Shown here in pieces: positions 10,801 through 20,865 of a stretch of 64,000 bases of DNA. Made by a program: the position numbers and the translations under genes. The stretch is from Heliocidaris tuberculata (Eukaryota; Echinodermata; Echinoidea; Camarodonta; Echinometridae). The stretch covers positions 26,626,974 to 26,690,973 of the forward strand of contig CM046832.1 in NCBI GenBank assembly GCA_025618425.1, written 5' to 3'. How positions within the stretch are numbered: the stretch's first letter is position 1; every line of letters begins with the position of its first letter. Under the pieces are notes generated by a model. That model saw only the letters and a program-made list of their open reading frames with translations. It did no database searches and was not told where the DNA came from.

Positions 10801-13217
10801 GTCTTTCAGAAAGCGACGGCCTCCGACGAGGGGCGACGCAATGCGACGGTCTATTGTGCCGTTATCCGGTGAATGCGTCGCTGGCCGTCGCGACGCATAA
10901 GCGAATTATGACGGCTTCCCTAAGTTGTAAATATTTCTTGTCGTATACGCCTTATTTCTGATCTTATTGATCGACCAATTAAAATTGATTAAAGTATTCA
11001 GTTATTTTTAAATTTACCAATTTTGGATAACCAAAATATGAAACAAGTGTTGGTTTATCTTTGTTTTAAACCCTTACCCTACTTCCATCCTTTTGACTTC
11101 AGACATTTAAAAATATGTTACATGTTGCATTTATTCATTTTATGCTTATACATCCCAGGTGGATGTTTGAAGATTATTCATGCTAACTTTCAACCCTCTT
11201 TTAATACAGCTTCATTCTAAATGCTGGCAAATTCTGGAATCCAAAATTCCAACTCGTGACATTGATCCCCGTCTTGCTCATCAGTCTCCAAAAGAGGTGA
11301 GTGTATTACCATTTTCTACACCAAAGTTTGGGAAGAGAATCTTTTATTTTCATACTGCATATTGTCAGCAGCTTAAAGGTTGTTTGCAAAATATTTCTCT
11401 GAAGTATGTTAACCTTGGGACGAATATGTGCTTATTTTTAAGGGTATTAGTAGCATCAGTATCATTAATTTTGTTGCCATCCATACTTAATTCTCAACAG
11501 ATTCTACTCAGTGCCAGCACACAGACCTCTCTCCCAAGAGAAGAGACACCTCACCAACACACCAGTCTATTGCTTGACCATCACCATGACCAACTGACCA
11601 AAGGCGGTCAGCCCCTTGTCATGGGTAAATCAACTCAAAGGTCGCCTTACTCAGCACCAGTCGATAGGTCACCTTTCCAATATCCAGACCTTTATCAAAC
11701 AGCATCAGCCTTATCTGCCCCATCTTGTGGCATGAATCAGTATCAGAAGGTGCGCTCATCACAACCTGGTTTAGTCGCCCGTGGCATTTCGAGAAGGTGA
11801 GGTTATTTTGAGCTGTATAGCTGTGAATTGTAAAAAGAAGGTTGGTTTTTTGTTGGTTTTTTTTAAATAATTCAGTGGGGATCAGGAAGAAAGCTTAAAT
11901 ATTCAAGAACTAAGCTTCTGTGCAGGAAATTGTTTATCCTTTGTTGAAATTGAGTGAAATCTGGTCTTGTGGCATTCGGGTGTGGGGGGGGGGGTGATTT
12001 TGGAGAGTCAAAACAATTTTGCAGGTGGAAAATATGCATTGCTATTTATATATATTATCTTAGTCACTAAGTTGGTATAGTTTTTTTGTGAAATCCCACA
12101 TGATTGGTATTTAAGTGTGTAATGCTCTGGCAAGAATGTTGTTTAGAATGTCTTTGAAGCATCCTTTAATGTGACACAGGTGTCAAGACCCAACATGAAG
12201 CTAGAATTTTAATCATTATCAACTTGCACTATCAACCTTACAAGCTATAGGGCTTTTTCAAAATTTCAAAATTCTAATGAAATTTTGAGTTTGAAGAATG
12301 GCAAGATATACAAGGTAATACTATCAATGTAGATCTTCCTGTTTCACAAAATTTGATCATTCCTAATCGTCTCCCGTGAAAGTTGTCTTGAATCCTTTGT
12401 TCTTCATCAACTTTATAACGAACGTTTGAATTGATTTTTCCAGATCTCCAGATCCTCCATCTGAGTTGTATGGAGTGGACCAGTCACCAGGAGCCATGGG
12501 AGGGCTCCAGGATCCAAGGTATCCTGCAGGAGATTACCAACATGCAGGAGGATCCAGGATGATCAAAGTATCCAAGGAATTGAAAAAGAAGTAAGTCTGG
12601 TCTCATTTTTATTTATTTCTTTTTCTTGTTGTTGGTTTAGATTGATGTATGGGAACAGTTTTTATATGTAGTGATGTCTGATTATGCTTTTTAAACCATA
12701 AATTTTAAAAACATTAGCAACTAAATTCCTGGTGAAAATGGTTTGCCAAGATGTTTTTCTGAAAAGTACTTGTATCTATATCACACATAAAAATTTAAGC
12801 TGAATCAGTTACAAGAAAACTTAAAAATTTAAATAATTTTCAGAAAAACCATTTTCACCAGACATTTAGTTGATACATTTGTAAACCTGAGTTGGTAATA
12901 TATGTAGTTGCCATTGATATTTACAACTCATTTGATATTTATTCCTTCTTCTTGGTGGTTGTTCTTTTCCATCCAGGGTGGCGGACTATAGGAATCAGTC
13001 TGACACTGTAACTGATCTTTTGCAAAGGGACTTGGCTCAGTTCACCCAGTTAGAACTTGATGATACCTCCCTAGAGGCTCCTGAGATGCCTCATTACAAT
13101 GAAGATTCCAGTTTACTTGATACTCTAACTGGTGGAGTGGATGAAGGCAATGAGAGCATCTTTGAAGAATTAGACATCAAACGTCCACCAGCTTCTTATC
13201 AGTCAAGCACCGAGTGA
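288..13217 (+). CDS. 3' part of a multi-exon gene; helical scaffold-like protein, possibly TBK1/IKK-epsilon-like
   Basis: Six exons (288-386, 923-1019, 11210-11296, 11501-11796, 12444-12590, 12977-13217) join in one open frame with GT/AG borders and matching phases, giving about 322 residues to the stop. The first three encode a helix-rich stretch of about 95 residues with scattered Cys, Trp and charged residues. The fourth and fifth encode a polar Ser/Pro/Gln/His-rich linker. The last has a short basic helix and an acidic tail. The upstream part, including the start codon, is outside the window. From memory, the spacing of QC, a later Ser and a terminal L-x-x-x-(L/I)-P in the first three exons recalls the scaffold/dimerisation domain of TBK1/IKK-epsilon kinases, but I could not align it. 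That identity is weak (about 0.25), while the gene itself is well supported. Alternative: another coiled-coil adaptor. Confidence 0.8.
387..922 (+). other. Intron with (TA)n microsatellite
   Basis: The 536-bp intron runs from GTAAGT to TTTCCAG. It holds a TA dinucleotide tract at about 645-675 followed by a T run. Nothing else was recognised. Confidence 0.7.
923..1019 (+). CDS. Internal coding exon b
   Basis: The acceptor is TTTCCAG and the donor GTGAGT at 1020. With the two bases carried from the previous exon it encodes 33 residues including QRQQLINADHYL and ITQCNVLQ, again helical, and ends in phase 0. It is followed by a 10.2-kb intron. Confidence 0.8.
1020..4089. other. Start of large intron; no gene seen
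   Basis: This is AT-rich intronic sequence. It includes a pure G run at about 1782-1812, a T/C-rich tract at 1900-1980, and C/G runs near 3829-3847, 3957-3968 and 3998-4009. Open frames here derive from homopolymers or lack coding character. Confidence 0.6.
1782..1812. repeat. Poly(G) run, about 30 nt
   Basis: An almost pure guanine run, the longest of roughly two dozen poly(G)/poly(C) tracts of 9 nt or more in the window. Its length in the assembly may be unreliable. Confidence 0.9.
4090..4770. repeat. Long direct repeat, copy 1
   Basis: About 680 bp matching 6902-7563 at high identity with small indels. Both begin with AATGTAAACCTGCAATAATG and end near CCGAAACTAGAGAGG. Shared landmarks include GAGCACCCAACAA and CGTTTCGTCCCTTCGTGGGC. 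Short frames inside are broken by indels between copies, so it is probably non-coding. It may be a dispersed repeat present twice or a local duplication. Confidence 0.85.
4771..6280. other. Intronic spacer; no gene seen
   Basis: AT-rich with G runs at about 5450-5462 and 5877-5894. No coding or RNA feature was recognised. Confidence 0.5.
6303..6497. repeat. Short foldback element
   Basis: The 27-nt left arm (6303-6329) is the reverse complement of 6471-6497 with about one mismatch. Between the arms a motif of the type TTCATAACTCCGAA recurs in variants, as in a degenerate short tandem repeat. A 19-nt G run lies immediately left at 6281-6299. No coding potential. Confidence 0.75.
6902..7563. 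repeat. Long direct repeat, copy 2
   Basis: Same orientation as the copy at 4090-4770, starting 2.8 kb downstream. It carries its own T run (about 7357-7372) and G run (7398-7408). A 61-codon frame at 7016-7201 is not kept in the other copy and is not called as a gene. Confidence 0.85.
8047..8077. repeat. Perfect 11-bp stem hairpin
   Basis: GCGAAGTCCTC and GAGGACTTCGC face each other across a short loop about 400 bp upstream of the GC-rich coding island. It could be a regulatory or transcript structure, but no function can be assigned. Confidence 0.6.
8162..8441 (+). other. Candidate 5' intron of the BEN-like locus
   Basis: A consensus donor GTAAGT at 8162 and an acceptor CTATTTTCAG ending at 8441 bound a T-rich stretch just upstream of the GC-rich array. 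If real, the BEN-like locus is a spliced gene rather than a processed copy. Splicing into 8442 meets an early TAA in phase 0, so the start would have to be an ATG inside the next exon (8476, good Kozak context). The signal rests on two splice sites only. Confidence 0.3.
8494..9121 (+). repeat. GC-rich minisatellite open in nearly all six frames
   Basis: Eight copies of a 31-nt core (GAG at 8514, 8582, 8651, 8717, 8811, 8905, 8974, 9068) with spacings of 68, 69, 66, 94, 94, 69 and 94 bp. In the acidic frame each copy encodes DDEPAAAEPIPDDDQLI. The three 94-bp units each shift this frame by one, so the frame of copies 2-4 returns at copy 8. The alternative frames read as Arg/Cys/His-Pro-rich or Ser/Pro/Thr-rich. 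The lack of stop codons in either strand is a consequence of GC-rich repeat composition, so antisense frames here are not called. In its final frame it runs into the coiled-coil segment of the BEN-like gene. Confidence 0.9.
9122..9717 (+). pseudogene. BEN-like domain gene with coiled coil, frame-broken
   Basis: From the end of the minisatellite one frame continues through a degenerate repeat tail into a leucine-rich helix, LLRQNHELREENAALRAARA (about 9239-9310), a likely coiled coil. Near 9340-9360 that frame stops matching and a frame one base away takes over. It reads INAETVLIG, then LVLRLLGKLFSDAKLARSNF, then a C-terminal AFRAILAFLEF segment and a stop at 9715-9717. The pattern (hydrophobic-Ile-Gly strand, L-x-x-L-L-x-x-L-F-S, S-N, then A-I) is what I know of BEN domains, DNA- or protein-binding modules of chromatin regulators that also occur in some mobile elements and DNA viruses. 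A one-base frame break separates coiled coil and domain, so this is a recent pseudogene, a sequencing error or a frameshifted product. It lies in sense orientation inside the 10.2-kb host intron and is much more GC-rich than its flanks. Confidence 0.6.
9718..10212. other. AT- and purine-rich flank of the BEN-like locus
   Basis: An AT-rich tract of GTAAATAT-type repeats (9738-9815) is followed by a purine-rich GAAAGAGA-type stretch (9895-10150). Possible 3' UTR of the BEN-like transcript; AATAAA occurs near 10037. Confidence 0.4.
10213..10600. repeat. Four-copy degenerate tandem repeat, about 92-108 bp unit
   Basis: Units begin ACGAATTAAT at about 10214, 10322, 10414 and 10506. Each contains AATTTCGTCGGGC-type and TATGAAACGCAAA-type blocks. 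The array lies between the BEN-like locus and a GC-rich patch. No coding frame spans it. Confidence 0.85.
10601..11209. other. Intron end with a GC-rich patch
   Basis: 10680-10920 is CpG-rich (many GCGACG/CGTCGC words), unlike its flanks, and may belong to the same inserted unit as the BEN-like locus. 10930-11209 is ordinary AT-rich intron ending in AATACAG. Confidence 0.4.
11210..11296 (+). CDS. Internal coding exon c
   Basis: 87 bp, phase 0 at both ends, donor GTGAGT. It encodes LHSKCWQILESKIPTRDIDP and nine more residues, ending the helical region. Confidence 0.8.
11501..11796 (+). CDS. Internal coding exon d
   Basis: 296 bp, acceptor CTCAACAG, donor GTGAGG, ending in phase 2. It encodes a polar, probably disordered linker rich in Ser, Pro, Gln and His, with a DHHHD-type cluster and several S-P sites. 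Confidence 0.8.
12444..12590 (+). CDS. Internal coding exon e
   Basis: 147 bp, acceptor TTTTTCCAG, donor GTAAGT. It continues the Pro/Gly-rich linker (SPDPPSELYG) and ends in a basic helix, KVSKELKKK, whose last codon is split with the next exon. Confidence 0.8.
12718..12872. repeat. Inverted-repeat element in intron
   Basis: CAACTAAATTCCTGGTGAAA at the left is mirrored at the right by TTTCACCAGACATTTAGTTG, with arms of about 26 nt and few mismatches. A small MITE-like foldback between exons e and f. Confidence 0.7.
12977..13217 (+). CDS. Terminal coding exon f
   Basis: Acceptor CCATCCAG. It opens with a continuation of the helix (VADYRNQSDTVTDLLQRDLA) and ends in an acidic tail (EGNESIFEELD) and TGA. 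The frame is fixed by phase with exon e. Confidence 0.85.
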
Positions 13218-13231
13218 CAGTAGCTGATTGA

Positions 13232-13394
13232 CAGGGCCCTGTTTCATAGCACTGATACTAGCAATAACAAGTTACAATAATTGATAGAAGCTTCTGAAAG
13301 TATGGCATTTGATTGGCTGTTTACAACTTTGTTTTTTTTAATACAGGATTGTTGTATTTGTTATTGATAAAAATTTCTGTGAAACAGGGCCCTG
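13232..13394. mobile_element. MITE with CAGGGCCCTG termini
   Basis: The palindromic terminus CAGGGCCCTGTTTCATAGCA at the left is mirrored by TTCTGTGAAACAGGGCCCTG at the right, with a second complementary block (GCAATAACAA / TTGTTATTGA). It starts 15 bp after the stop codon, so it would sit in the mature 3' UTR. Confidence 0.8.
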
Positions 13395-13686
13395 TTGTTA
13401 ATTGACTGGAGCATCTTCATATCACATTCCAGTCTGGAGGACTGCATTGTACACCATGCACTGCTTATTTGGATGTGGGTCTGTGGGTGATTTATATATA
13501 AGATCTGCTGTTTATGGGAAGAGGATGTATCATATATGTATCAAATTCACCTGTTAAATGGCTTCATTCACTCTAAGATTATCAGGAGCACATCTTAAGA
13601 TGCAGAGTTCTCCAGTTGAGCTTTTAGCTCAACAAAACGAGGTGAAAGGACTGCGCCGAGATAAAGCTTGGAAGGAGAGGCGTTGA

Positions 13687-13692
13687 AATAAA
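13687..13692 (+). terminator. Candidate poly(A) signal AATAAA
   Basis: First AATAAA after the stop, 470 bp downstream. The downstream GT/T-rich element is weak. Confidence 0.3.
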
Positions 13693-15356
13693 ACACATTG
13701 GAGAAACATAATCTTTAAAAAAGTTTCAGAGAAGTTATTAGATTGAGACTTCTTTAACTATAAATTTCTGTCAATGTTGTTTGACTTCACTTGGTTAAAT
13801 GATCATGTATTTGCTGGTACTGCATAATACAAGATTGTTGACATAAATTGTCAACATTAAGTACAAAATTATTGCATGAGAAGTCAAAATGCCCTATGAG
13901 GAAGATCTTGAGCAGAGATCAAAGGTTTGATCACTCTTTAGAATCAGTATGGCATTGTAGTTTGGCAATTTTAACAGGAGCAGTATTCTGCAAAAACAAT
14001 TTATTGTAGCAATGATTCACTGATTAAGTTAGATGCAGCAAATGAAGACACACTGTCTTTGAGTGTGTTGCCAATATTTAGTGATTTAAATGTATTGTGC
14101 AACTACATACTTGCAATAATAGATGAAGATCGTCTGCACGACTCTAGCGGTGGTTGGTTGCTGCATTGGGGTGCCTGGCCAACAAGCTCCTCGCGCTGCA
14201 CCCTGGATATTTCCAAAGCTCCAATCTCATTTCTACCATAATAGGATGATATTGTTTACTGAGAGAGCATTATGTTAAGCGATAATAACCTAATGATTAT
14301 TCCTTCTCAGCAGATTTTATCATGTGTAGTGTTGAATGACGTGGACAGTTGATTCGTTGGAAGGAAATGGATCAGTTTCAACCCCATTTCTAGAAGACAC
14401 CATGAATATTCATTATTCTTGTTCACAGGGGCACTTAAGCAAGCCAAGAATGTTGCCAAGATATTCATTGTACTATGGAAAATATTAAGACAACCTGATT
14501 TTCCCCCAAAAAAATTTTAACTTCAAATGATGCTCATCTGCAGAGCACATTCAAATAAAGCATAGATAATTTGTAATCAGCACAGTACATCACAAATGCA
14601 AAATGCACCACTTTTGCCTATCAAAGACTGTCATTTAAATTATGAACTATCTCATTTACAAATCTTGGCAACATTCCTGTCCATCAATAACAGATGGTTG
14701 GCCCTAATCAACATGAAAAAACATGCCATATCTGAAAACTAGCAAACTTAAACGATTTGCATGTATGGAATTATACATATCACTCCGAAAAGTGTCTTGT
14801 GTTTGCCATTTAATATCCAATCCACAAAGTAAAAACATCTGCATTTTGTTGTAAAATTCCTCCTGCTACAAATACCTTTTTTTTTTCAAAGATGTCAACC
14901 AATATTTACCATACAAATATTTCTCTACTTAAGTGGAAGTTCATTTCAAATGTTCCTTTCATAATTTAAAGTCTTACTTTCTCAATGTTTGCAGATGCAA
15001 TGCAATTCACATATGGGATGATGCAAATCAAAGAAAGAACATGGCTGTTGTTTTATGTGGATTAATGAGCTCTTGCTCTTAGAATACTGTTCCTGTTAAC
15101 TTGCTGTCCTTGTATTTGACATATGTTCTTGCAGCCTGTGTATTCATTAATTAATTTTGAAGTAACAATGGGCATGGTCCTCAGAGCATTGATTTAACTT
15201 GTTTTATGGCTTTCACTGTACTTGTTTTATATAGGTAAATGTTGATGATATTGTCTGGCATACATGTATACACCACCAGACCCGGACTGTATTGTTTTTC
15301 ATGATCTGTGATTTAAATACTTTGTGTAGTTAGATTAAAAACATTGTTTCTAGTTG

Positions 15357-15358
<2 letters not shown>

Positions 15359-15397
<39 letters not shown>
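15359..15397. repeat. (TA)n microsatellite
   Basis: About 19 TA dinucleotides in the candidate 3' UTR. Confidence 0.9.
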
Positions 15398-15405
<8 letters not shown>

Positions 15406-16600
15406 CTTTTATGTAGTTATGTGTATTCATGAACATTATTTTTGTATGTATATATGTACTATATAATTTTCAACATCGTTTTGAGGTTTCAAATATATAT
15501 GTATATATATATATTTTTTAAACGTAGTTGAATGGATACATGTACTGCTTATTTGCGTATTTATGTGCCATATAATTGTGTATATGAGTAGTGATTATAT
15601 TAATTATATAAGACATTTATGATATCAAGTCTCGTATGTCATTGATCATATAATAATTGATTGCAGTCTGATCTTGATTTTTATTGTAGAAGTTTGAGGA
15701 AAAAGAAGGATATATTAGTATTTTTGCTGTATTTTTTAAAAAGAATTCTTTCCATTTCAGTCTGAATTTTTTTTTGAAATATCATTTTATGTTGATAGCT
15801 TTCAGTCATTCAATTTTTATAATTATATAGATATTCCTGTATATTCATTTTTCACAGGGCACTGCTAAATTTGTATAATATGCATCTTTACAGCCTATAC
15901 ATCCAGAAAGAAAATTACTCATGTTTTCAAGAGCCACACTTTACTCTCATTGTTTCACAGATTCAAAAAATTTCCAAACAGGAATTAATATAGATCAGGA
16001 ATTATGTTGAATATTGAGTGTCACATGCAGCACAAGTGACAACAAATTGAATTAAACAATGATACATGTATGAAACCTTTGTCAAATTCCATTTATTTTG
16101 AAAATGAACAAAAAAAAATCAATACATGTATATATTAGTTTATACCTGTCTGTTTACAATAAACTTTTAATCAAAGTAAACTGAATCGAAACAATAATGA
16201 ATGTATATATTGTTCAAAGATTACTATGAAGTAAGGATATTTATGATCTTTACAGTTATGTGTTACGTCTGATACATATTTTACGTTATATTTCAGTGCT
16301 CAGCATAGAGAACCTTTTGGTATCTTCTAGAAATCATTTCCATTTTAAAGATGACAGAATGTATTCAGGGAGAATAAAAGGTAGATTACTGCTGTTACCT
16401 TTAGGTGGTAAATTTTTTTTGGAGCTAGACCAGTATCTGCACTGTGGGAAATTTGTAATCAAATTAAGTAAGTTTAAATGATTCATAGTTGTAATCGTGA
16501 CATTTGCTACTTGGCCTATGGCCTCAGTGAAAACTATACCACACAGGAGAAATTGTTTTGTAAAATTTTGTAAAACTGAACTATGAAAAATACAATAAAA

Positions 16601-19600
16601 ATATAATGTTATTTGTATAATGCGACTGTGTATATATAAAATGTACATGTATATAAAAGTATCAGTGAACAAAAAAAAGATTAAGTGCCAAATACTAAAA
16701 GTTGTTTGTCGCAGAAGGTACATTGTGCATTTTGATGCCTGCTTTAAGTTCTTGTTTGCTATTTGGTTTGTTGTTGCATTTCTTTTCTTTCCATTTTACT
16801 TTTACTTAAGTGTTATTATATTTTGTAAAATTACTTTAGACAGTTTGAGCCCATGTGTTGCTGTCATGTGTCAATATGATATAATGAATGTCATGAAAAT
16901 ATCTTGTTTATATTGTGTTTAATGAAGGGAATGCTTTTTCACTTTCCCTCTAGTACTGCAAAATGTATCTAGAGCAAAGTGTGCATAAAACTGCAGAACA
17001 TTGATAACTTTAGCATTATAAAACATTAATCTGCTGGCACAGACCTTTGCAATTCACTCTTGAAAATATGTATTTAAGGCTGACCATTTAAACCTGCATA
17101 ATTATAAACATGTACTGCTTCATGGACTCTTCTAGTCAAGAGATCAGATGCTAATTATCAGGGCTGTCTGCTGATCTAAAAATATTGTGCTGGTCACTGT
17201 AGTATTTAACATGTTTGATCAATGTTAATGCCACTGGATGGCCTATAATGCTCATCTTATATGCTTAAATGCATATCAGTTTTATCTAGCTGTACCCATT
17301 CCTTCACCCTGTAACCAAAATCGTGCTGGTCACCTCGCGTACACAGGTTTGCAGCCATGTTGGTGACATCATTCAGTGTATAGTCTTGCCTTCAAAAATA
17401 CTTTCAGAGGAATCCATCTTTATCAGGATGTGAAGATTTCATATGGCTTGTTTGATTAGAAAAACATCAGATTTTTGCTTGCAGTAAATATACCATCAGA
17501 GTTTTTTGTTTGATTGTTTTTTGGGGGGTTTTTTTTATTGTTTGTTATTTACATGTAGATAATTATATACAGTTTAAAAGTATGTATTTGCAAATAAAAA
17601 AAGCACAAAGAATATATTTGTTTGCTGTTTATATTTCTTTCATTTCATCACATTTCATATTAACTGGGCATGCAAACGACAGTGGTACATGTACAAAATT
17701 TAGCAGACCCTTTATATTACTATATATTGTGGGAAAAGCGAAAATAAATGAGGTTGGATTTTCAATTGAATATCTGTATATACTGCACGGAGAATAATCT
17801 ACGAAGTTATAATTTGATTTAATTAAATAATTATATAAGAAAATTTGTTATGTTCGTTTCCTTGAAGGGCCAACAATGAATTAGCAAACGCGTTGGGAAC
17901 TAATTTGATTAGATTGGCTGCTAAATATAGAGTACTTCTGCAACGCTAAATTTTAACTCTGCTTTTAGCTCGCATCCTTGCCCTTAATATTAAAATGATT
18001 TCCATGACTTTCACCTTTTGACATTTAAAAAACAGAGATTAATGAGAACGCAGTATACAAGTAATAAAGACATTACACCAAACAAATAATAATCAGAGTA
18101 CTTGAAACACATCATAGAACCCATTGCATGACTTAAATTGATGAAATGAGACTTGCATCAAGCAAGAACTAGGGCGAGACACAATATGATTTGCAATACG
18201 AATTAAAGTCACAAGTTTATTTTATTTTAATAGATGGGTCATTCTACTCTACTTCGTTATGTTTTGTTTCTTTTCTCTTTGCTTTTCTGACAGTCATCGT
18301 TAATTTGTTCATCATCTTTAGAAATACGAGAGGATCGTTTGTTTTTAGCCCGCATTCTTTTTTTCTGGAAAATCTGGGAAGGGCCTCATACTCTACACCA
18401 ATTTCGAGGAGAATTCATATTTCTCGTCTACGGTTACCACCTTTATATCATTTTCATTTGCAATAGCAGCAAAAAAGGGGGGAAAAAAGAGAAAAAAAGG
18501 GAAATAAAAATTACAAATGAAAAAATGAATAAGATTTGCCTTTTCATCATGATCTATTCTCGGGTGTATAATTTGTGTTAATCAAATATTGAACGTAGCA
18601 GCGGTATCTGCAAAGTTAAACATTCAGACTTTGCCGGGATGCTATGTCACGTGAATAACATGCAGAGCAGGAATGAAACATGGAAAACAAACACTTAATG
18701 AACATTTCTTTAAAAAAAAAAATTAATAGCTGGCCTCCTTTTCTACAATTCTGTTACATCCATTTTGTCTGTGTTAGTTTCTATTTGAAAAATTGCGTAA
18801 AAAACACGGAAACAAAAGAGGCAAACTTTGCTTTATTCTGAAGAAACGACAATTTTTCAGATGTTATACAGAATGCATTATATTCTATATCTCTGCAGTC
18901 ATACTGAGAGCTTAGCTGCATCTCTGCAAATAATGTTTCAGAGTGATCAATGAAGCGTCTGTATTCAATCTCTAAATCATGAAAATTTAATACATGTATA
19001 TTATTATGTCTATACAGAGATGGTCAGCTTTCATTCACAGAGCCAACAAACAATTTTATTTTAATTCTGTTTATTTATTTTTATTCTATTTATTATTTTT
19101 TTATTTTCTGTTATTTTCTTGTCTTTTATTTATCTATTTATTCTTTCTTTTTTTTTTGGGGGGGGGGGCATTTTTCTTCTCTTTCTTTAAAGTCACTTTT
19201 ATATCAATCTTTATCTATTTGGTTTACCTGCAGGGAATGGTTACATCATCTTTTTAAAATAAATTCTAAAATGTTTTTTGTTGCTCCCAACAGCTTTTTA
19301 TATACATTCGATGGCGCAGTTTTTGAAATAAATTTTAAAATGTTTTTTTGTTGCTCCAAACATGCAGCTTTTTATATACAATCGATGGGGCAGTTTTTAA
19401 AGCGCAGGGCAAACTACTTTTGGATATTAAACAAAATATTCATTTTCATTAAGATTAACCATCATTTTATCTTTTTTCTTAAAAGAGCATCGCATTATTC
19501 ATGAAAATATATACTACTTAATATCAAATCATCATAAATAATTCGATTTATTACATGAACATTTCAAAATAACACATCACTATATCTATTTAACTGAGTT

Positions 19601-19758
19601 CTTTGTCTTATTTAATATAATAACAACATCACAAATTTACCAATAAAAAGTTATACAAAAAGATATTATGAACATGTAAGTGTTATGAAACTCATATATA
19701 GTTCTACTTAACTAAGAGAGAGGGAGCGGGAGAGAGCGAGGGAGAGAACATGTGTGTA
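16601..19758. other. Intergenic, AT-rich; no gene seen
   Basis: T-rich tracts, a G run at 19157-19168 and A-rich tracts give several open frames of low-complexity hydrophobic composition. None has coding character or plausible splice context. Confidence 0.5.
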
Positions 19759-20700
19759 TAAAGTGCGTCCCCGAAAAAAGTTAAAATCCCCCCAAATAAA
19801 TGTTTCAAAATATTTTAGGAAGTTTTCGTACCTATGGATAGCTTAGGGTCTCTTCTATCAAATGACATCAACGTATCTAACAATATTCTACGCTTGAGTG
19901 GGCAAAAGCCAATTTTGTGAAAGGATGCAAAATCCATACTTGACAAGAATTGATATTGGCTTTGGCTGGTATCAGCCAAGCTGAGGGTCATGAAAAGGTT
20001 TAGAAAATTACATTTTCTGATCAATAAAAGACAATTTATGAAATAACAGACTTTGCTCTCTGTATATCCTTACACAGTCCATCAACATCTTTTTCTTGAG
20101 TGAGCAATTAACTACTTTGTTGAGTGGTTCAAAAAGTTTCCTCTGTTGAGTCTTTTAATTTCACATGCTTGCTCACTCAACCATAACGTTTTGATGGAAT
20201 ATATCAGGATATACACTGAACAAAATCCGTTCTTTCATAAATTGTCTTTTAATGATCAGAATATGAAAATTTCTAAGAAATTTCATGACTGTCAACTTTG
20301 AACGGACAAACAAACATTTGTCAAGTATGGATTTTGCACCCTTTCACAAAAATGGCTTTTGCTCACTAAAGCGTAAAATATTGTGAGATATTTTAGTGTC
20401 ATTTAATAGAAGAGACTCTAAGCTACCCACAGGTATACAAATTTCCTGAAAATACTTTGAAATACTTAATTGGGGAGACTTTTTTCAACTGTCAATTTTA
20501 AACGGTTCTCAACTTTGTTGAGACCTGCAGCCAGAACAAATACCAATTCTTGTCAAGTCTGAATTTTGCACCCTTTCCCAAAAAGTGGCTTTCGATGCAC
20601 TCAAGCGTAATAATTATTCAGATTTGTTGGTGTTAGTGCATAGGAGAGACTCTAAGCTATCTACAAGAATGAAAAGTGGTTCGCCTCTAGGGTTTTTATT
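19759..20700. mobile_element. Mariner-like foldback element, rearranged copy
   Basis: The left arm starts at a TA and AAGTGCGTCCCCGAAAAAAG. The arm (about 19761-20045) is mirrored at about 20235-20500. A second, partial copy of the right arm follows at about 20508-20690, recognisable by CTTGTCAAGT, TTTTGCACCCTTTC and AGACTCTAAGCTA. The element is related to the cleaner copy at 28107-28891. The right end is lost, so it is a decayed or internally duplicated copy. No transposase frame is present. Confidence 0.75.
20695..20700 (-). terminator. Candidate poly(A) signal for GPCR 1
   Basis: AATAAA on the minus strand, about 165 bp past the stop of the receptor at 20866-21924. Confidence 0.4.
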
Positions 20701-20783
20701 AGGCTCTGTGTTAGGCTGTGAGGGTTACAGGGTTAGAGTTAGGTTAGGGTTACGGTTAGGTATAGTGTTAGGTCCAGAATTGA
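20701..20783. repeat. Telomere-like degenerate GGGTTA tract
   Basis: Contains GTTAGGTTAGGGTTACGGTT and further GGGTTA/GTTAGG words on the plus strand. It resembles a decayed (TTAGGG)n interstitial telomeric repeat. Short and imperfect, and placed between the transposon remnant and the GPCR stop codon. Confidence 0.6.
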
Positions 20784-20865
20784 AGTTAGAAATTCGGTTG
20801 ATGTTACACTTTGACAACGGAGTTATTGTCGCCCGGAGCAAGTGTTGTACATTCTTTATCAGAGC

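Larger units (their letters stand above)
13218..16600 (+). other. Probable long 3' UTR of the scaffold-like gene
   Basis: No gene follows the stop for over 7 kb. Candidate poly(A) signals AATAAA lie at 13687, 14554, 16158 and 16594. TGTATATA words, the Pumilio-type consensus, occur at 15447, 15500, 16127, 16202 and 16629. The region is AT-rich, so chance matches are likely. Which signal is used cannot be told from sequence. Confidence 0.4.

Noticed and set aside
11180..11800. Single 206-codon frame spanning 11180-11800
   Set aside because: It reads through an intron. Good splice sites at 11297 and 11500 divide it into two exons.
16260..19504. Several 70-130-codon frames with hydrophobic Phe/Leu/Ile/Tyr-rich translations
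   Set aside because: Low-complexity products of T-rich DNA without splice context or family resemblance.
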